Below the pieces are notes generated by a model. That model was not told the DNA's origin. It saw only the letters and a program-made list of their open reading frames with translations, and did not search any database. Position numbers and translations under genes: made by a program. Positions 53,413 through 62,142 of a DNA stretch of 64,000 nucleotides are shown here, in pieces; positions within the stretch are counted from its first letter, which is position 1, and every line of letters starts with the position of its first letter. This stretch comes from CAYQQJ01 sp964419935 (GTDB lineage: Bacteria; Pseudomonadota; Gammaproteobacteria; Pseudomonadales; Cellvibrionaceae), in the NCBI GenBank assembly GCA_964419935.1, contig CAYQQJ010000010.1, positions 55,592-119,591 on the forward strand, given 5' to 3'.

Positions 53413-54165
53413 ATGCGGCAGATCGTACTGGATACAGAAACCACAGGTCTGGAACCACAGCAAGGGCACAAGATTATCGAAATCGGTTGTGTCGAGTTGG
53501 TCAACCGACGCTTGACGGGGCGGCATTATCACCAATACATTCGTCCGGATCGCGAGATTGACGAAGGTGCCATTGAGGTTCATGGCATCACCAATGAGTT
53601 CCTGGCCGACAAGCCGCTCTTTGCCGCCGTTGCCCAGGAATTCCTGGACTTTGTGGATGGCGCTGAGCTGGTCATTCACAACGCGCCGTTTGACGTAGGC
53701 TTCATCAACCACGAGCTGGCGGCCCTTGGCGCAGAGTTTGGCACCATCAACCAGCGTTGTCGTATTCTCGATACTCTGACCATGGCCCGGAAAAAACATC
53801 CAGGTCAGAAAAACAGCCTCGATGCGCTCTGCAAGCGCTACATGGTCGATAATTCCCAGCGGGATCTCCACGGAGCACTCCTGGATGCGGAGATTCTGGC
53901 AGACGTCTTTCTGGCCATGACCGGCGGCCAGACAAGCCTGGCGCTGAGCGCCACGCACACCGGCGAGGATGGCACCGAGCAGAGTGGCTCTGGCATAGTA
54001 AGAGTGTCTGCGGACCGGCCACCCCTTAAGGTTCTTAAAGCCAATGCCGACGAGCTGCGTTTGCACTACGCCAAGCTCGAAACGGTGGACAAAGCATCCC
54101 AGGGTAATTGCCTGTGGCTTCAACAGGAGCGGGCCGCGGAGGAAGAGCCACTGGCAACAATGTGA
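53413..54165 (+). CDS. dnaQ: DNA polymerase III epsilon subunit
   Basis: DnaQ is the proofreading 3'-5' exonuclease of the replicative polymerase. The 250-residue protein has the DEDDh motifs: VLDTETTGLEP at the N-terminus (Exo I), HNAPFDVGFINHEL (Exo II) and HGALLDAEILADVF (Exo III). The C-terminus that contacts the alpha subunit is present. It starts with no gap after the rnhA stop and is on the same strand; in E. coli the two are divergent, so here they form one unit. Confidence 0.96.
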   Translation: MRQIVLDTETTGLEPQQGHKIIEIGCVELVNRRLTGRHYHQYIRPDREIDEGAIEVHGITNEFLADKPLFAAVAQEFLDFVDGAELVIHNAPFDVGFINHELAALGAEFGTINQRCRILDTLTMARKKHPGQKNSLDALCKRYMVDNSQRDLHGALLDAEILADVFLAMTGGQTSLALSATHTGEDGTEQSGSGIVRVSADRPPLKVLKANADELRLHYAKLETVDKASQGNCLWLQQERAAEEEPLATM

Positions 54166-54294
54166 TTCAATCGAGATTTTGAATGAAGCATTGAGGTTAA
54201 GTCTACGGAAAATAAAGACTTTTTTATGGGTGAAACTATACTACAATAAAGATCGCGATCGCGTTCTGGCAACACATCAAAGGATAGTTAATAC

Positions 54295-56019
54295 GTGAGC
54301 TCCGCAGATTCAGTAAATTTTCAGTCGCTCAACATGGTGCGGGACGAATTGATCGCGACCATCGAGAAGGCGGCGAGCGATCTGGAGGTCTTTGTTGGCT
54401 CCCAGGACGACGGCAAAAGCCTGCAGGCTTGTGTTGACGGTATTCGGCAAACTGTCGGCATTCTCAATCTGATTGAATTCCCGGGTGCGGCCATGCTCGC
54501 GGGAGAGCTTCTGCAATGTGCCGAAGATGTCACTGTCGGCGACAGTGGAACCGCGTTCGAACAACGACTGGAAGTTATCAGCAACTCCTTCTTTGCCTTA
54601 TCCCGCTACCTTGAGTACGTACAACAATCTCAACGCAAGGTGCCGGTTCTGCTGGTGCAGAATATCAACGATCTGCGCAAGCTGCGCAGCGAAACTCCTA
54701 TTCTTGAAAGCCATTTTTTTAGCGTCAACCTCAAAACCCTGCCTGCCATTCCTGCTGCTGAAGAACTGGCGGTTAGCGACGCCGATTTCAAGCCGCTGGT
54801 CAAGCGGCTGCGACATATGTATCAGCTGGGGCTTCTGGCGATATTGCAAGAAAAACCCGCCGGGCCCGCGCTGATGATGATGCGACGTGCACTGATTCGT
54901 TTACAGCGCCTGGGCGGACAGGAAAACCCGTTGACGTTGTTGTGGTGGCTGGGCAATCTCACTTTCGACGCGATGATCAAGCAGAAAATGGAGATGATCC
55001 CGACGCGTCGCCTGCTGTTGAGCCGGATCGACAGGGTCATCAAACAGGTTTCAATGGGCGGACCTGCGGCTATGGCTGCGCAGGCACCGAAAGCACTGGT
55101 CAAGGAATTGATCTACCTGTTGAACCTGTCTGGAATTCAATCCCCTGCGTTAACCGCCTTGAGAGACGCTTGCCAGTTTGACGAGCCTCCCTATGACGAT
55201 CACGAACTCGCGCGGGAACGCGTCTCGCTGAATGGGCCCAGTGCTCACACTGTCAGTTCACTGGCCCGGGTGCTGCGCACCGAGCTGGGCCACACCAAGA
55301 AGATTCTCGAGAACGCGGCCCAGGCGGACAGCCAGCGTATCGACGACATTGACGGTTTTATCCAGACTTTGGACAAGGTGGCGGAAATCCTTCTGGTGGT
55401 GGGCCTGGGCTCACCAGGGCAGACGCTCAAGAAGGAAACTGAAAGAGTGCGGAAGTGGCAGGAGCAGGGCGATATTGAAGACCCTGAGGAGCTGCAGACG
55501 GTTGCCAATACCCTGTTGTATATCGAAAGCACCGTTGCGTCACTGGACAATGCCAAGCTTTCCGATGCCAAACTCGCTGAGGCCAACAGCATTATGCAAC
55601 AGGAGGTGATTGCCTCCGGTGAGCTGGCGCAAGCGCAGCGAATCGTCATTCAGGAGGCTGAGGCAGGACTCGCCCTGACCAAACGTGCCCTGAATGCCTA
55701 TTCCGATTCTGATTTTGACTCCGGTCATATTCGCAATATCGCCAAGACCCTGACCACCGTTCGCGGCGGCATGTTTATGCTGAAACGTCTGCGGGCAGCA
55801 GATATTCTCAGCCGCTGTGTCATGTTCGTCGACGACGTCCTGATGCAGCCACAGCATCCGCCCGCCATTCGCGAACTGCTTGAAACCTTTGCTGATGCCA
55901 TCATCAGTGTTGAGTACTACCTCGACACCAGTGGCTTTGGCGGTTACTCGGACGAGAGCGTGTTGCAGTTGGCAGAGGACAGTCTGGAAGCGCTGGGATA
56001 TCCCGTCAACCAACGATGA
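54295..56019 (+). CDS. fimL: FimL-like protein (ChpA N-terminal homologue)
   Basis: The 574-residue protein is largely alpha-helical with no signal peptide. The N-terminal 150 residues have an Hpt-like helical pattern but without a clear phospho-acceptor His (ILNLIEFPGAAMLAGELLQ lies where the His would be). In Pseudomonas, FimL resembles the N-terminal part of the chemotaxis kinase ChpA and acts in type IV pilus control through cAMP. The assignment rests on this character and on fimL-nudC being adjacent in Pseudomonas. The start is GTG at 54295. Its stop overlaps nudC (ATGA). No pilus genes are in the window. Confidence 0.75.
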   Translation: MSSADSVNFQSLNMVRDELIATIEKAASDLEVFVGSQDDGKSLQACVDGIRQTVGILNLIEFPGAAMLAGELLQCAEDVTVGDSGTAFEQRLEVISNSFFALSRYLEYVQQSQRKVPVLLVQNINDLRKLRSETPILESHFFSVNLKTLPAIPAAEELAVSDADFKPLVKRLRHMYQLGLLAILQEKPAGPALMMMRRALIRLQRLGGQENPLTLLWWLGNLTFDAMIKQKMEMIPTRRLLLSRIDRVIKQVSMGGPAAMAAQAPKALVKELIYLLNLSGIQSPALTALRDACQFDEPPYDDHELARERVSLNGPSAHTVSSLARVLRTELGHTKKILENAAQADSQRIDDIDGFIQTLDKVAEILLVVGLGSPGQTLKKETERVRKWQEQGDIEDPEELQTVANTLLYIESTVASLDNAKLSDAKLAEANSIMQQEVIASGELAQAQRIVIQEAEAGLALTKRALNAYSDSDFDSGHIRNIAKTLTTVRGGMFMLKRLRAADILSRCVMFVDDVLMQPQHPPAIRELLETFADAIISVEYYLDTSGFGGYSDESVLQLAEDSLEALGYPVNQR

Positions 56020-56846
56020 TCTCTCCACTGGCTTCAGCCGCTCGCACCCATCGACCGCCCGCATTTGTGATTTGCGTGGCGGCCAATCAGATATTGCTCG
56101 GTCCCGACGGCACCTGGACACCTTTGCGGTGGGAACAGCTACCCTCGGCCATTTCACTGGCGTCATCTGCGGAGGTCCTTGACCTGGGTGCATATCAGAC
56201 GCAGACCTGCGGAGTCGTGGAACTTTCACCCGCTGACGCTGCACTGTTGGCGCACCCGGGTTTCGAATGGGCACCCCTGCGTACCCAGCTGGGCATTATT
56301 TCTGACGATGCGTTTCAGCTGGCTGGGCGAGCACTTCAGGTTGTCAATTGGCGCAATACTCACCGATTTTGCGGCGGTTGCGGCACGGCGACACAGCTTC
56401 ACGCAGTGGAGCGGGCTGCGGAGTGCGACAAGTGTGAGCTGCTTTTCTACCCGCGTTTATCGCCTTGCGTTATCGGCATTGTCGAGCACCAGGGCCACTG
56501 TCTGCTGGCGCATAACACGCGCTTCAAGGATCAGAAGTACAGCGCTCTGGCGGGTTTCATCGAACCGGGTGAAACCGCTGAGCAGGCCCTGTCACGGGAA
56601 GTCGAAGAGGAAGTTGGTATTCGTATCAGGAATATCCGTTACTTTGGCAGCCAGCCCTGGCCGTTCCCCGGCCAGTTGATGCTGGGTTTCCACGCGGAAT
56701 ATGCCGGTGGTGACATCAAAGTGGATCAGCTGGAGATTGACGACGCTCAATGGTTTCACGCGTCCCGCTTGCCCTTGGTTCCACCGGAAACCACAATCTC
56801 CGGCCAGCTCATCCAGGACTTTGTCCGCAGGACACTTGGGACCTGA
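56016..56846 (+). CDS. nudC: NADH pyrophosphatase (decapping enzyme) NudC
   Basis: NudC hydrolyses NADH and removes NAD caps from RNA. The 276-residue protein has a zinc ribbon (FCGGCG ... CDKCELLFYPR, four Cys) near residues 115-145 and a Nudix box GFIEPGETAEQALSREVEEE near 180-200; the SQPWPFPGQLMLGF motif specific to the NADH family follows. The ATG at 56016 overlaps the fimL stop by four bases, so the two are translationally coupled. Confidence 0.95.
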   Translation: MISPLASAARTHRPPAFVICVAANQILLGPDGTWTPLRWEQLPSAISLASSAEVLDLGAYQTQTCGVVELSPADAALLAHPGFEWAPLRTQLGIISDDAFQLAGRALQVVNWRNTHRFCGGCGTATQLHAVERAAECDKCELLFYPRLSPCVIGIVEHQGHCLLAHNTRFKDQKYSALAGFIEPGETAEQALSREVEEEVGIRIRNIRYFGSQPWPFPGQLMLGFHAEYAGGDIKVDQLEIDDAQWFHASRLPLVPPETTISGQLIQDFVRRTLGT

Positions 56847-56848
56847 CT

Positions 56849-57505
56849 ATGTTCTTCAATATTCTTGCTTGCATCATTATCTTCATCGGTATCCTCGTGC
56901 TGTACAGCGCGCTGCGTATGCTGATTCGCAAAGGCTGGATGCTCGCGTGGCTGCGCGGCATGCTCGGCCTGGTTTTGCTCGGCGCCAGTATTCTGCTGGT
57001 GCTGGTAGCTGTGGATCTGTTCAGCTATCAGCAACTGAGCCGGGAAAAACCGGTTGGTACTATCAGCTTTAGTGAAATCGGAGACAGAACATTTACCACC
57101 CATGTACTGCTGGTCGGTGATGACGAAGAGCAGGTTTTCACCCTGAAAGGTGATCAGTGGCAAATGGACGCGCGCATTATCCGTTGGGAAGGACTGTTCA
57201 ACAGTATTGGTGCCAAGCCGGGTTACCGGCTGGATCGTCTCAGTGGCCGATACTACTCACTTGCCGATGAACGTAGTGCGGAACGTACGGTTTATCAACT
57301 GGAAAGCAGTGCCTATGGTCTGGATTTTTGGCAGTGGCTGCAGGAGCATGGGCACTACATGCCATGGGTGGATGCGGTCTATGGTAGCGCCACGTTTGTA
57401 CCCATGAAGGATGGCGCCCTGTATGAAGTGACTTTGACGTCGACGGGGCTGGCTGCCCGTCCGTTGAATGACATTGCCCGCTCTGCCTTGAAAACCTGGC
57501 AGTAG
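56849..57505 (+). CDS. membrane protein of unknown function
   Basis: The 218-residue product has two N-terminal membrane helices (about residues 3-24 and 34-55) and a soluble C-terminal domain with conserved-looking aromatic residues (GLDFWQWLQEHGHYMPWVDAVYG split around residue 180). Homologues of this layout next to nudC in pseudomonads are often labelled as cation or multidrug efflux pump proteins, but nothing in the sequence supports a pump. I do not assign a function. The ATG at 56849 starts two bases after the nudC stop, with GGACACTTGGGA upstream. Confidence 0.78.
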   Translation: MFFNILACIIIFIGILVLYSALRMLIRKGWMLAWLRGMLGLVLLGASILLVLVAVDLFSYQQLSREKPVGTISFSEIGDRTFTTHVLLVGDDEEQVFTLKGDQWQMDARIIRWEGLFNSIGAKPGYRLDRLSGRYYSLADERSAERTVYQLESSAYGLDFWQWLQEHGHYMPWVDAVYGSATFVPMKDGALYEVTLTSTGLAARPLNDIARSALKTWQ

Positions 57506-57565
57506 CTTATTTTTTCGAGCTTTTTCTTTAGTTCTTTTTTGGATGATATTGACGGAGTAGTGATC

Positions 57566-58666
57566 TTGGAATTCCTGTACGAGTACGGTTTGTTTCTCGC
57601 CAAAGTTGCCACCTTTGTAATTGCCATCGGTGTGGTCATTGGCTTCATTGTTTCCGCCAGCTCACGTGGCCAGAAACATGAGGATGACGGTTATATTGAA
57701 GTCACTCGCCTTAATGACAAGTTTGACGATATGGCCGATAGCATTCGCCATGCAGTTCTGGATCACGAAGAATTGAAAATGGAGCACAAGGCGCGCAAGA
57801 AGAAGGAAAAAGAGGAGGCCAAGCTCGCCAAGAAAAAAGCCAAGGCTCACAGCAAACAAACGGCGGCCGATAAGCAAATAGCTTCGCCGCCGGAGGTCAC
57901 AACCGAAGAGCGAAAGAAGCGGATCTATGTGCTGGACTTCGATGGCGACGTCAAAGCCTCGGCTGTTGAACAATTGCGTCATTCGATCACCGCCATACTC
58001 TCCATGGCGGAGTCGAAAGACGAAGTGGTTGTGACACTGGAAAGCCCTGGCGGCATGGTCCACAGTTATGGGCTTGCGGCCAGTCAGCTCGCGCGTATCC
58101 GTAAGGCCAATATTCCACTGACAATCAGTGTGGACAAGGTTGCGGCCAGTGGTGGTTACATGATGGCCTGTGTTGCCGACAAAATCCTCGCGGCACCGTT
58201 CGCCATTATTGGGTCGATCGGTGTTGTAGCGCAGCTACCAAACTTCCACCGGCTGCTGAAGAAACATGATGTGGATTACGAAATGCTCACCGCCGGCGAA
58301 TACAAGCGCACACTGACCATGTTTGGTGAAAATACCGACAAGGGCCGTTCCAAATTCCAGGAAGACCTGGAAGACACCCATGTGCTCTTCAAGGACTTCA
58401 TTCGCGACAACCGCGCAAAGGTCGACGTGGAGAAGGTAGCAACCGGAGAAATCTGGTACGGGCAAAAGGCGCTGGAGGAGGGCCTGGTTGATGATGTACA
58501 AACCAGTGACGAGTACCTTAGCGCCTACCACAAAGACGCGGATATTTTTGCCGTCGAGTACACCCACAAAAAGTCATTACCTGAGCGCATGGGCCTGCAT
58601 ATCGAAGCCGGTGTTGAAAGAGTGCTCGGGAATTTGTGGCAGAAGGCGCGGGTGAGGTGGTTTTAG
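57566..58666 (+). CDS. sohB: SohB-type membrane-anchored S49 peptidase
   Basis: A serine peptidase of the SppA/SohB family, 366 residues. There is one N-terminal helix (about 8-32), a Lys/Glu-rich coiled segment (about 75-110), and the S49 domain: TLESPGGMVHSYG, the nucleophile Ser in DKVAASGGYMMA and the catalytic Lys in LTAGEYKRTLT. It probably degrades peptides at the periplasmic face. The TTG at 57566 is the likely start: GGAG is nine bases upstream and the N-terminus MEFLYEYGLFLAK fits the family; a TTG at 57539 is in frame but has no site. Heptamer repeats begin right after the stop. Confidence 0.92.
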   Translation: MEFLYEYGLFLAKVATFVIAIGVVIGFIVSASSRGQKHEDDGYIEVTRLNDKFDDMADSIRHAVLDHEELKMEHKARKKKEKEEAKLAKKKAKAHSKQTAADKQIASPPEVTTEERKKRIYVLDFDGDVKASAVEQLRHSITAILSMAESKDEVVVTLESPGGMVHSYGLAASQLARIRKANIPLTISVDKVAASGGYMMACVADKILAAPFAIIGSIGVVAQLPNFHRLLKKHDVDYEMLTAGEYKRTLTMFGENTDKGRSKFQEDLEDTHVLFKDFIRDNRAKVDVEKVATGEIWYGQKALEEGLVDDVQTSDEYLSAYHKDADIFAVEYTHKKSLPERMGLHIEAGVERVLGNLWQKARVRWF

Positions 58667-58672
58667 AGCTGT

Positions 58673-58972
58673 AAGCTACAAGCCGCAAGCTGCAAGCGGA
58701 AAACATAGGCAAAAGGGAAAAGGGAAAAGAAAATGATGCCGCTGGACCTTGTAGGGGAAAAAGCCTAAGCGCCTTCCGCCGTCCCCGGGTGGGCACTGCC
58801 CCCCCCAGTGTTTGTGATTACACGTTGTGCGGCTATTGGGATATTGGTGGGTATTCAGAGCCTGAAATGCTGTTTTTTCAGACTCTTCAAAAACGGCGGA
58901 AGGCGCTTGACGCTTTTTCGCCCTACGACAATACTTTTCCCTTTTCCCTTTTCCCTTTTCCCTTTTCCCTTT
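58673..58972. repeat. heptamer arrays bracketing a palindrome after sohB
   Basis: On the left, AAGCTAC-AAGCCGC-AAGCTGC-AAGCGG (58673-58699) is followed by two GGGAAAA units (58714-58730). On the right, five TTTTCCC units run from 58934 to 58972. The element at 58751-58926 lies between them. The arrangement repeats the one after kdsB. The whole 315-base gap between sohB and the DUF934 gene is repeat DNA with no gene. Confidence 0.8.
58751..58926. repeat. GTAGGG-type palindromic element
   Basis: The left arm GTAGGGGAAAAAGCCTAAGC (continuing GCCTTCCGCCGT) is matched by the right arm ACGGCGGAAGGCGCTTGACG (continuing CTTTTTCGCCCTAC), 32-34 bases each with few mismatches, about 110 bases apart. 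GTAGGG-bordered repeats with a GCGCxTTCCGCC core are widespread in proteobacterial intergenic DNA as far as I recall. The DUF934 gene just downstream ends in another CGCCCTACGGCGG copy, which supplies its last residues. Confidence 0.75.
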
Positions 58973-58981
58973 ATTTTTATC

Positions 58982-59485
58982 TTACGCCCTACGGCGGAAG
59001 AGGGGCCTTGGTTCGTCTACGGCAGCTTGATAGCTGTTGCTGAAGTCGTGGAGGCTTTCCAGCATGGAGACGATGTCGGCGTCGTCTTTCACCAGGAAGG
59101 CGTTGAAGCCGCAGCGGCTCAGGTAATACAGCTGATCCTGCAGGAAATAGCCCATGGCGCGCAGCTCGCCGTTAAAATCATATTGCTCGCGAAGCTGGCG
59201 GGCCAGGGAGAAGCCGCGGCCGTCGGTAAAGACCGGAAACTTGATCGCTATCAGCGGAAGATTCTGGGTTTTCCCCTTGAAGCTGGCAACCGGCTCGTCA
59301 CCGTTAACCCAGACGCCCACGCGGGTTTGTCCCGCTTCCAGGGTACTCTCGATCTCGCTCCAAAACGACAGCGGCACCAGCCACTGTTGACCGTCATTCA
59401 GATCAATGCCGCTTTCCAGTTGTTCCAGGTCAACGAGCTTCCAGGTGTCTTCGGCGAGTGCCGCGTTTTTAATCAGCTTTGGCAT
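58982..59485 (-). CDS. DUF934 protein, sulfite reductase partner
   Basis: The 167-residue protein belongs to DUF934, which is regularly encoded after cysI in proteobacteria and is thought to assist or donate electrons in sulfite reduction. Family landmarks are VPLSFW, VFTDGRGFSLARQLR and GYFLQDQLYYLSRCGFNAF. The ATG at 59485 overlaps the end of cysI by 17 bases, so translation is coupled. The C-terminal RRRA and stop are encoded by a CGCCCTACGGCGG motif that is part of the adjacent repeat DNA, so the end may be a recent replacement. Confidence 0.9.
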   Translation of the reverse strand: MPKLIKNAALAEDTWKLVDLEQLESGIDLNDGQQWLVPLSFWSEIESTLEAGQTRVGVWVNGDEPVASFKGKTQNLPLIAIKFPVFTDGRGFSLARQLREQYDFNGELRAMGYFLQDQLYYLSRCGFNAFLVKDDADIVSMLESLHDFSNSYQAAVDEPRPLFRRRA

Positions 59486-61133
59486 ATACGCGCTCCTTGA
59501 ATGGATCAATCCCGATGCGTTGAAAACATTCCGCAAAGGGCTCTTCCTGCTGCCGCTTTTCAACGTATACATCAAAAATCTTGCGCACCACTGCGGGTAT
59601 GTCGTTCTGGGAGAACGCGGGTCCCAAAACCTTGCCGAGCGCGGCCTTGTTGCTCTGGTTGCCGCCGAGTTGAACCTGATAGAACTCTTCGCCTTTCTTG
59701 TCCACACCCAGGATGCCAATCTGCCCTACGTGGTGATGACCACAGGCGTTCATGCAGCCAGAAATATTCAGTTCCACATCCCCCAGATCATACACATAGT
59801 CGATATCATCGAATTCCCGCTGGATGGCTTCAGCCACGGGAATCGACTTGGCGTTGGCCAGGGAGCAGAAATCGCCGCCGGGGCAGCAGATGATGTCGGT
59901 CAGGGTGCCGATGTTTGGTGTGGCGAAGCCCATGGGTTTGATTTCCTGCCAGAGTGCGTAGAGCTGGGACACTTGGACGTCCGCCAGCACAATGTTCTGC
60001 TCATGGGTCACGCGGACTTCGCCAAAGGAGAAGTCGTCAGCCAGGTCGGCAATTTTTTCCAACTGCTTGTCGGTCACATCCCCTGGCGCCACACCGGTGG
60101 GTTTGAGAGACAACGTAATGGCGCGGTACCCGGGCTGTTGGTGATCGTGCACATTGCGCGACAACCAGTTGCGGAACGCCTTGTTCTCCGCCTGGAATTC
60201 CGCCTGCGTCTGCCATTCTGCGGCTTCATCCAGTTCCAGATAGGCCGGGCGCGTGAAGAAGTTCTTCGCGCGTTTGATTTCCTTGTCGGTCAAGTAGGTC
60301 GGTGTGTCGCGCAGATGCTGCCATTCTTGCTCGACCCGCTCACCAAAGGCTTCAGGGCCCAGTGCCTTGACCAGAATCTTGATACGCGCCTTGAATTTGT
60401 TGTCCCGACGGCCGTAAAGGTTGTAGACCCGAACGATGGCTTCCAGGTAAGTCAGCAGGTCATTCTCCGGCAGAAACTCACGGATTACGCTGGCTATTGC
60501 CGGGGTGCGGCCCAGGCCGCCGCCAACCATGATCTTGTAACCAATGTCGCCGGCGTCGTTCTTGACCAGCTGCACGCCGATATCATGGAATTGAATGGCA
60601 GCGCGGTCGGTTACCGAGCCGGAGACAGCAATCTTGAATTTGCGCGGCAAAAAGGCGAATTCCGGGTGAAACATGGACCATTCACGGATGATTTCGCAAT
60701 AGGGCCTGGGGTCCACAATTTCATCAGGGGCAATACCGGCAAATTGATCCGTGGTGGTATTGCGAATGCAGTTGCCGCTGGTTTGGGTCGAATGCATTTC
60801 CACTTCCGACAGTTCCGCCAGAATATCGGGCACTTCTTCCAGTTGTGGCCAGTGCAGCTGAATATTTTGCCGGGTGGTCATATGGCAGTAGCCTTTGTCG
60901 TACTTGCGTACGATATGGGCCATTTTGCGCAACTGCCTGGAGTTCAGCATGCCGTAGGGCACGGCAATGCGGAGCATTGGCGCAAGGCGTTGAATATAGA
61001 GACCATTCTGGAGGCGTAAAGGCAGAAACTCTTCGTCGGTGAGTCCGCCGTCGAGAAAACGCGTCATTTGCCTGCGAAACTGTGCGACTCGTTCCCGCAC
61101 CATCTGGTGGTCATATTCGTCGTAAACGTACAT
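59469..61133 (-). CDS. cysI: sulfite reductase hemoprotein subunit
   Basis: CysI reduces sulfite to sulfide with six electrons, using coupled siroheme and 4Fe-4S centres. The 554-residue protein has the duplicated ferredoxin-like sulfite reductase repeats; the cluster cysteines are visible in TDIICCPGGDFCSLANAKS and NISGCMNACGHHH. The ATG at 61133 is chosen because it gives the typical start MYVYDEYDHQMV; the frame is open upstream to 61301 without family resemblance. It is co-transcribed with the DUF934 gene. A LysR-type dyad lies 223 bases upstream. Confidence 0.94.
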   Translation of the reverse strand: MYVYDEYDHQMVRERVAQFRRQMTRFLDGGLTDEEFLPLRLQNGLYIQRLAPMLRIAVPYGMLNSRQLRKMAHIVRKYDKGYCHMTTRQNIQLHWPQLEEVPDILAELSEVEMHSTQTSGNCIRNTTTDQFAGIAPDEIVDPRPYCEIIREWSMFHPEFAFLPRKFKIAVSGSVTDRAAIQFHDIGVQLVKNDAGDIGYKIMVGGGLGRTPAIASVIREFLPENDLLTYLEAIVRVYNLYGRRDNKFKARIKILVKALGPEAFGERVEQEWQHLRDTPTYLTDKEIKRAKNFFTRPAYLELDEAAEWQTQAEFQAENKAFRNWLSRNVHDHQQPGYRAITLSLKPTGVAPGDVTDKQLEKIADLADDFSFGEVRVTHEQNIVLADVQVSQLYALWQEIKPMGFATPNIGTLTDIICCPGGDFCSLANAKSIPVAEAIQREFDDIDYVYDLGDVELNISGCMNACGHHHVGQIGILGVDKKGEEFYQVQLGGNQSNKAALGKVLGPAFSQNDIPAVVRKIFDVYVEKRQQEEPFAECFQRIGIDPFKERVYAKAD

Positions 61134-61355
61134 GTGTAGCCTGGTTACCTGTGACGTAAAGCATAATATTGGCAGAGGCCTTGGGAGACTTCTGCAGCGC
61201 CTTTTTGGCCCCTGGCCCAAGGTTAGCAATGCGGCCCGGGCTCTAGCAAAAGGTGTCGAAGGATACAGCAAAACCCGGGTTTCAGCGAGTCTCAGTGTCA
61301 TTCGGGACGCTAGACTAACAGGACCTATGTCAGGATCGAAGTATCAAAAAGTACG

Positions 61356-61376
61356 ATAGTTATAACCAGAAACTAT
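61356..61376. promoter_or_regulatory. LysR-type dyad upstream of cysI
   Basis: ATAGTT-N9-AACTAT is a perfect interrupted dyad and fits the T-N11-A pattern of LysR-type regulators. It lies 223 bases upstream of cysI. CysB, a LysR-type activator, controls sulfur assimilation in gammaproteobacteria, so it is a candidate binder; this is inference. Confidence 0.35.
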
Positions 61377-61473
61377 AATTGCCGGACTCTGCAAACTGGC
61401 AGTCCGCGGATTCCCGATGTGAAATGGCCAAGCGGCAGGGGCGAGAACGCTAGATGCCCCTCCGGCCTATACC

Positions 61474-61618
61474 TGGTATATAATAGCGCCAACTTTCGGG
61501 AAGCAGTGTGGATCGGCCGCTCGTAACGGCGGGTTAGCCCCAGAGATTATGCGAAGCCACCCGCGAAGGTGTGGTGGTTTCAGAATCCACTCAAAAAATT
61601 AACATGTTTAGACAGGAG
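61474..61618 (+). promoter_or_regulatory. candidate promoter and structured leader before a small membrane protein gene
   Basis: An extended -10 (TGGTATATAAT, 61474-61484) would start a leader of about 135 nt. The leader contains a nine-pair hairpin GAAGCCACC / GGTGGTTTC at 61553-61581 with an 11-base loop, a smaller GCCG/CGGC stem before it, and then AGGAG at 61614-61618. A leader this long before a 38-codon gene suggests regulation. It matches no riboswitch I recognise. The rest of the 485-base gap (61134-61473) holds only the dyad described above. Confidence 0.4.
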
Positions 61619-61624
61619 ATGATG

Positions 61625-61741
61625 ATGGACGACAACGTTGAGATCAGCGAGCGCAAAGATGGTATTGCAGACTCTATCGCCGCTGTTGCGCTGGTGGCAA
61701 TTCTTGTTGCAGCCTACGTGATATGGGTGGGCGCTCAGTAA
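61625..61741 (+). CDS. 38-residue single-pass membrane protein
   Basis: The 38-residue product has a charged N-terminus (MDDNVEISERKDG) and one hydrophobic helix (about residues 16-35) ending WVGAQ. Translation is well supported: AGGAG is six bases before the ATG at 61625 (two further in-frame ATGs precede it at 61619 and 61622), and a strong terminator lies 23 bases after the stop. I do not recognise the family. Small proteins of this kind often bind and tune a larger membrane complex, but no partner is suggested by the neighbours. Confidence 0.7.
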   Translation: MDDNVEISERKDGIADSIAAVALVAILVAAYVIWVGAQ

Positions 61742-61763
61742 AGCGCCGCATTTCTGATACAAA

Positions 61764-61789
61764 AACGGGCGCCTCGGCGCCCGTTTTTG
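61764..61789. terminator. bidirectional rho-independent terminator
   Basis: A perfect stem ACGGGCGCC / GGCGCCCGT with a two-base turn is followed by a T-run on the plus strand and preceded by an A-run. It can terminate both the small membrane protein gene (plus) and the DUF2970 gene (minus), which converge here. Confidence 0.92.
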
Positions 61790-61808
61790 TATCTGCCATT
61801 TTTACCTG

Positions 61809-62030
61809 TTAGTTGACCGCGACTTTAACCACCACGACCAGAATTGTGATGAAAACTGCGGTGAACAGAAGTCCGCCGGCGATATAGGGCCACGGACTGG
61901 CATGAGTAAAGTCCCGCTGCCGGTTTTTTTCGCTCTGCACGCCAAATGCAGCGGCAGCGACACTGAAGAACGCTTTCAAAAAACTGCCTTTTGGCTGGCC
62001 TTCGGTTGCACTTTGCTCACTCGTGTTCAT
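61809..62030 (-). CDS. DUF2970 membrane protein
   Basis: The 73-residue protein has the DUF2970 pattern: FLKAFFSVAAAAFGVQSEKNRQRDF followed (in the same product) by a single C-terminal helix (about residues 48-71). The function of the family is unknown. It shares a terminator with the convergent small gene and stands alone in its orientation, as the next minus-strand gene is 112 bases upstream. Confidence 0.85.
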   Translation of the reverse strand: MNTSEQSATEGQPKGSFLKAFFSVAAAAFGVQSEKNRQRDFTHASPWPYIAGGLLFTAVFITILVVVVKVAVN

Positions 62031-62142
62031 AGTCGGTCTACATCTCTAAATGGTAAAGACATGAGTGTGACACATTTTTTCGCAGGTGCAAGATTTTGGA
62101 GCTTTTAGGCTAACCGGTTCTCTGCAATTGTACCCGGTGTAG

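Noticed and set aside
53134..54123. Minus-strand open frame of 329 codons opposite rnhA and dnaQ
   Set aside because: Antisense of two well-identified genes; no recognisable motif.
59406..61019. Plus-strand open frame of 537 codons opposite cysI
   Set aside because: It is the antisense shadow of cysI, whose siroheme and cluster motifs are clear. The shadow has no ribosome-binding site and no domain character.
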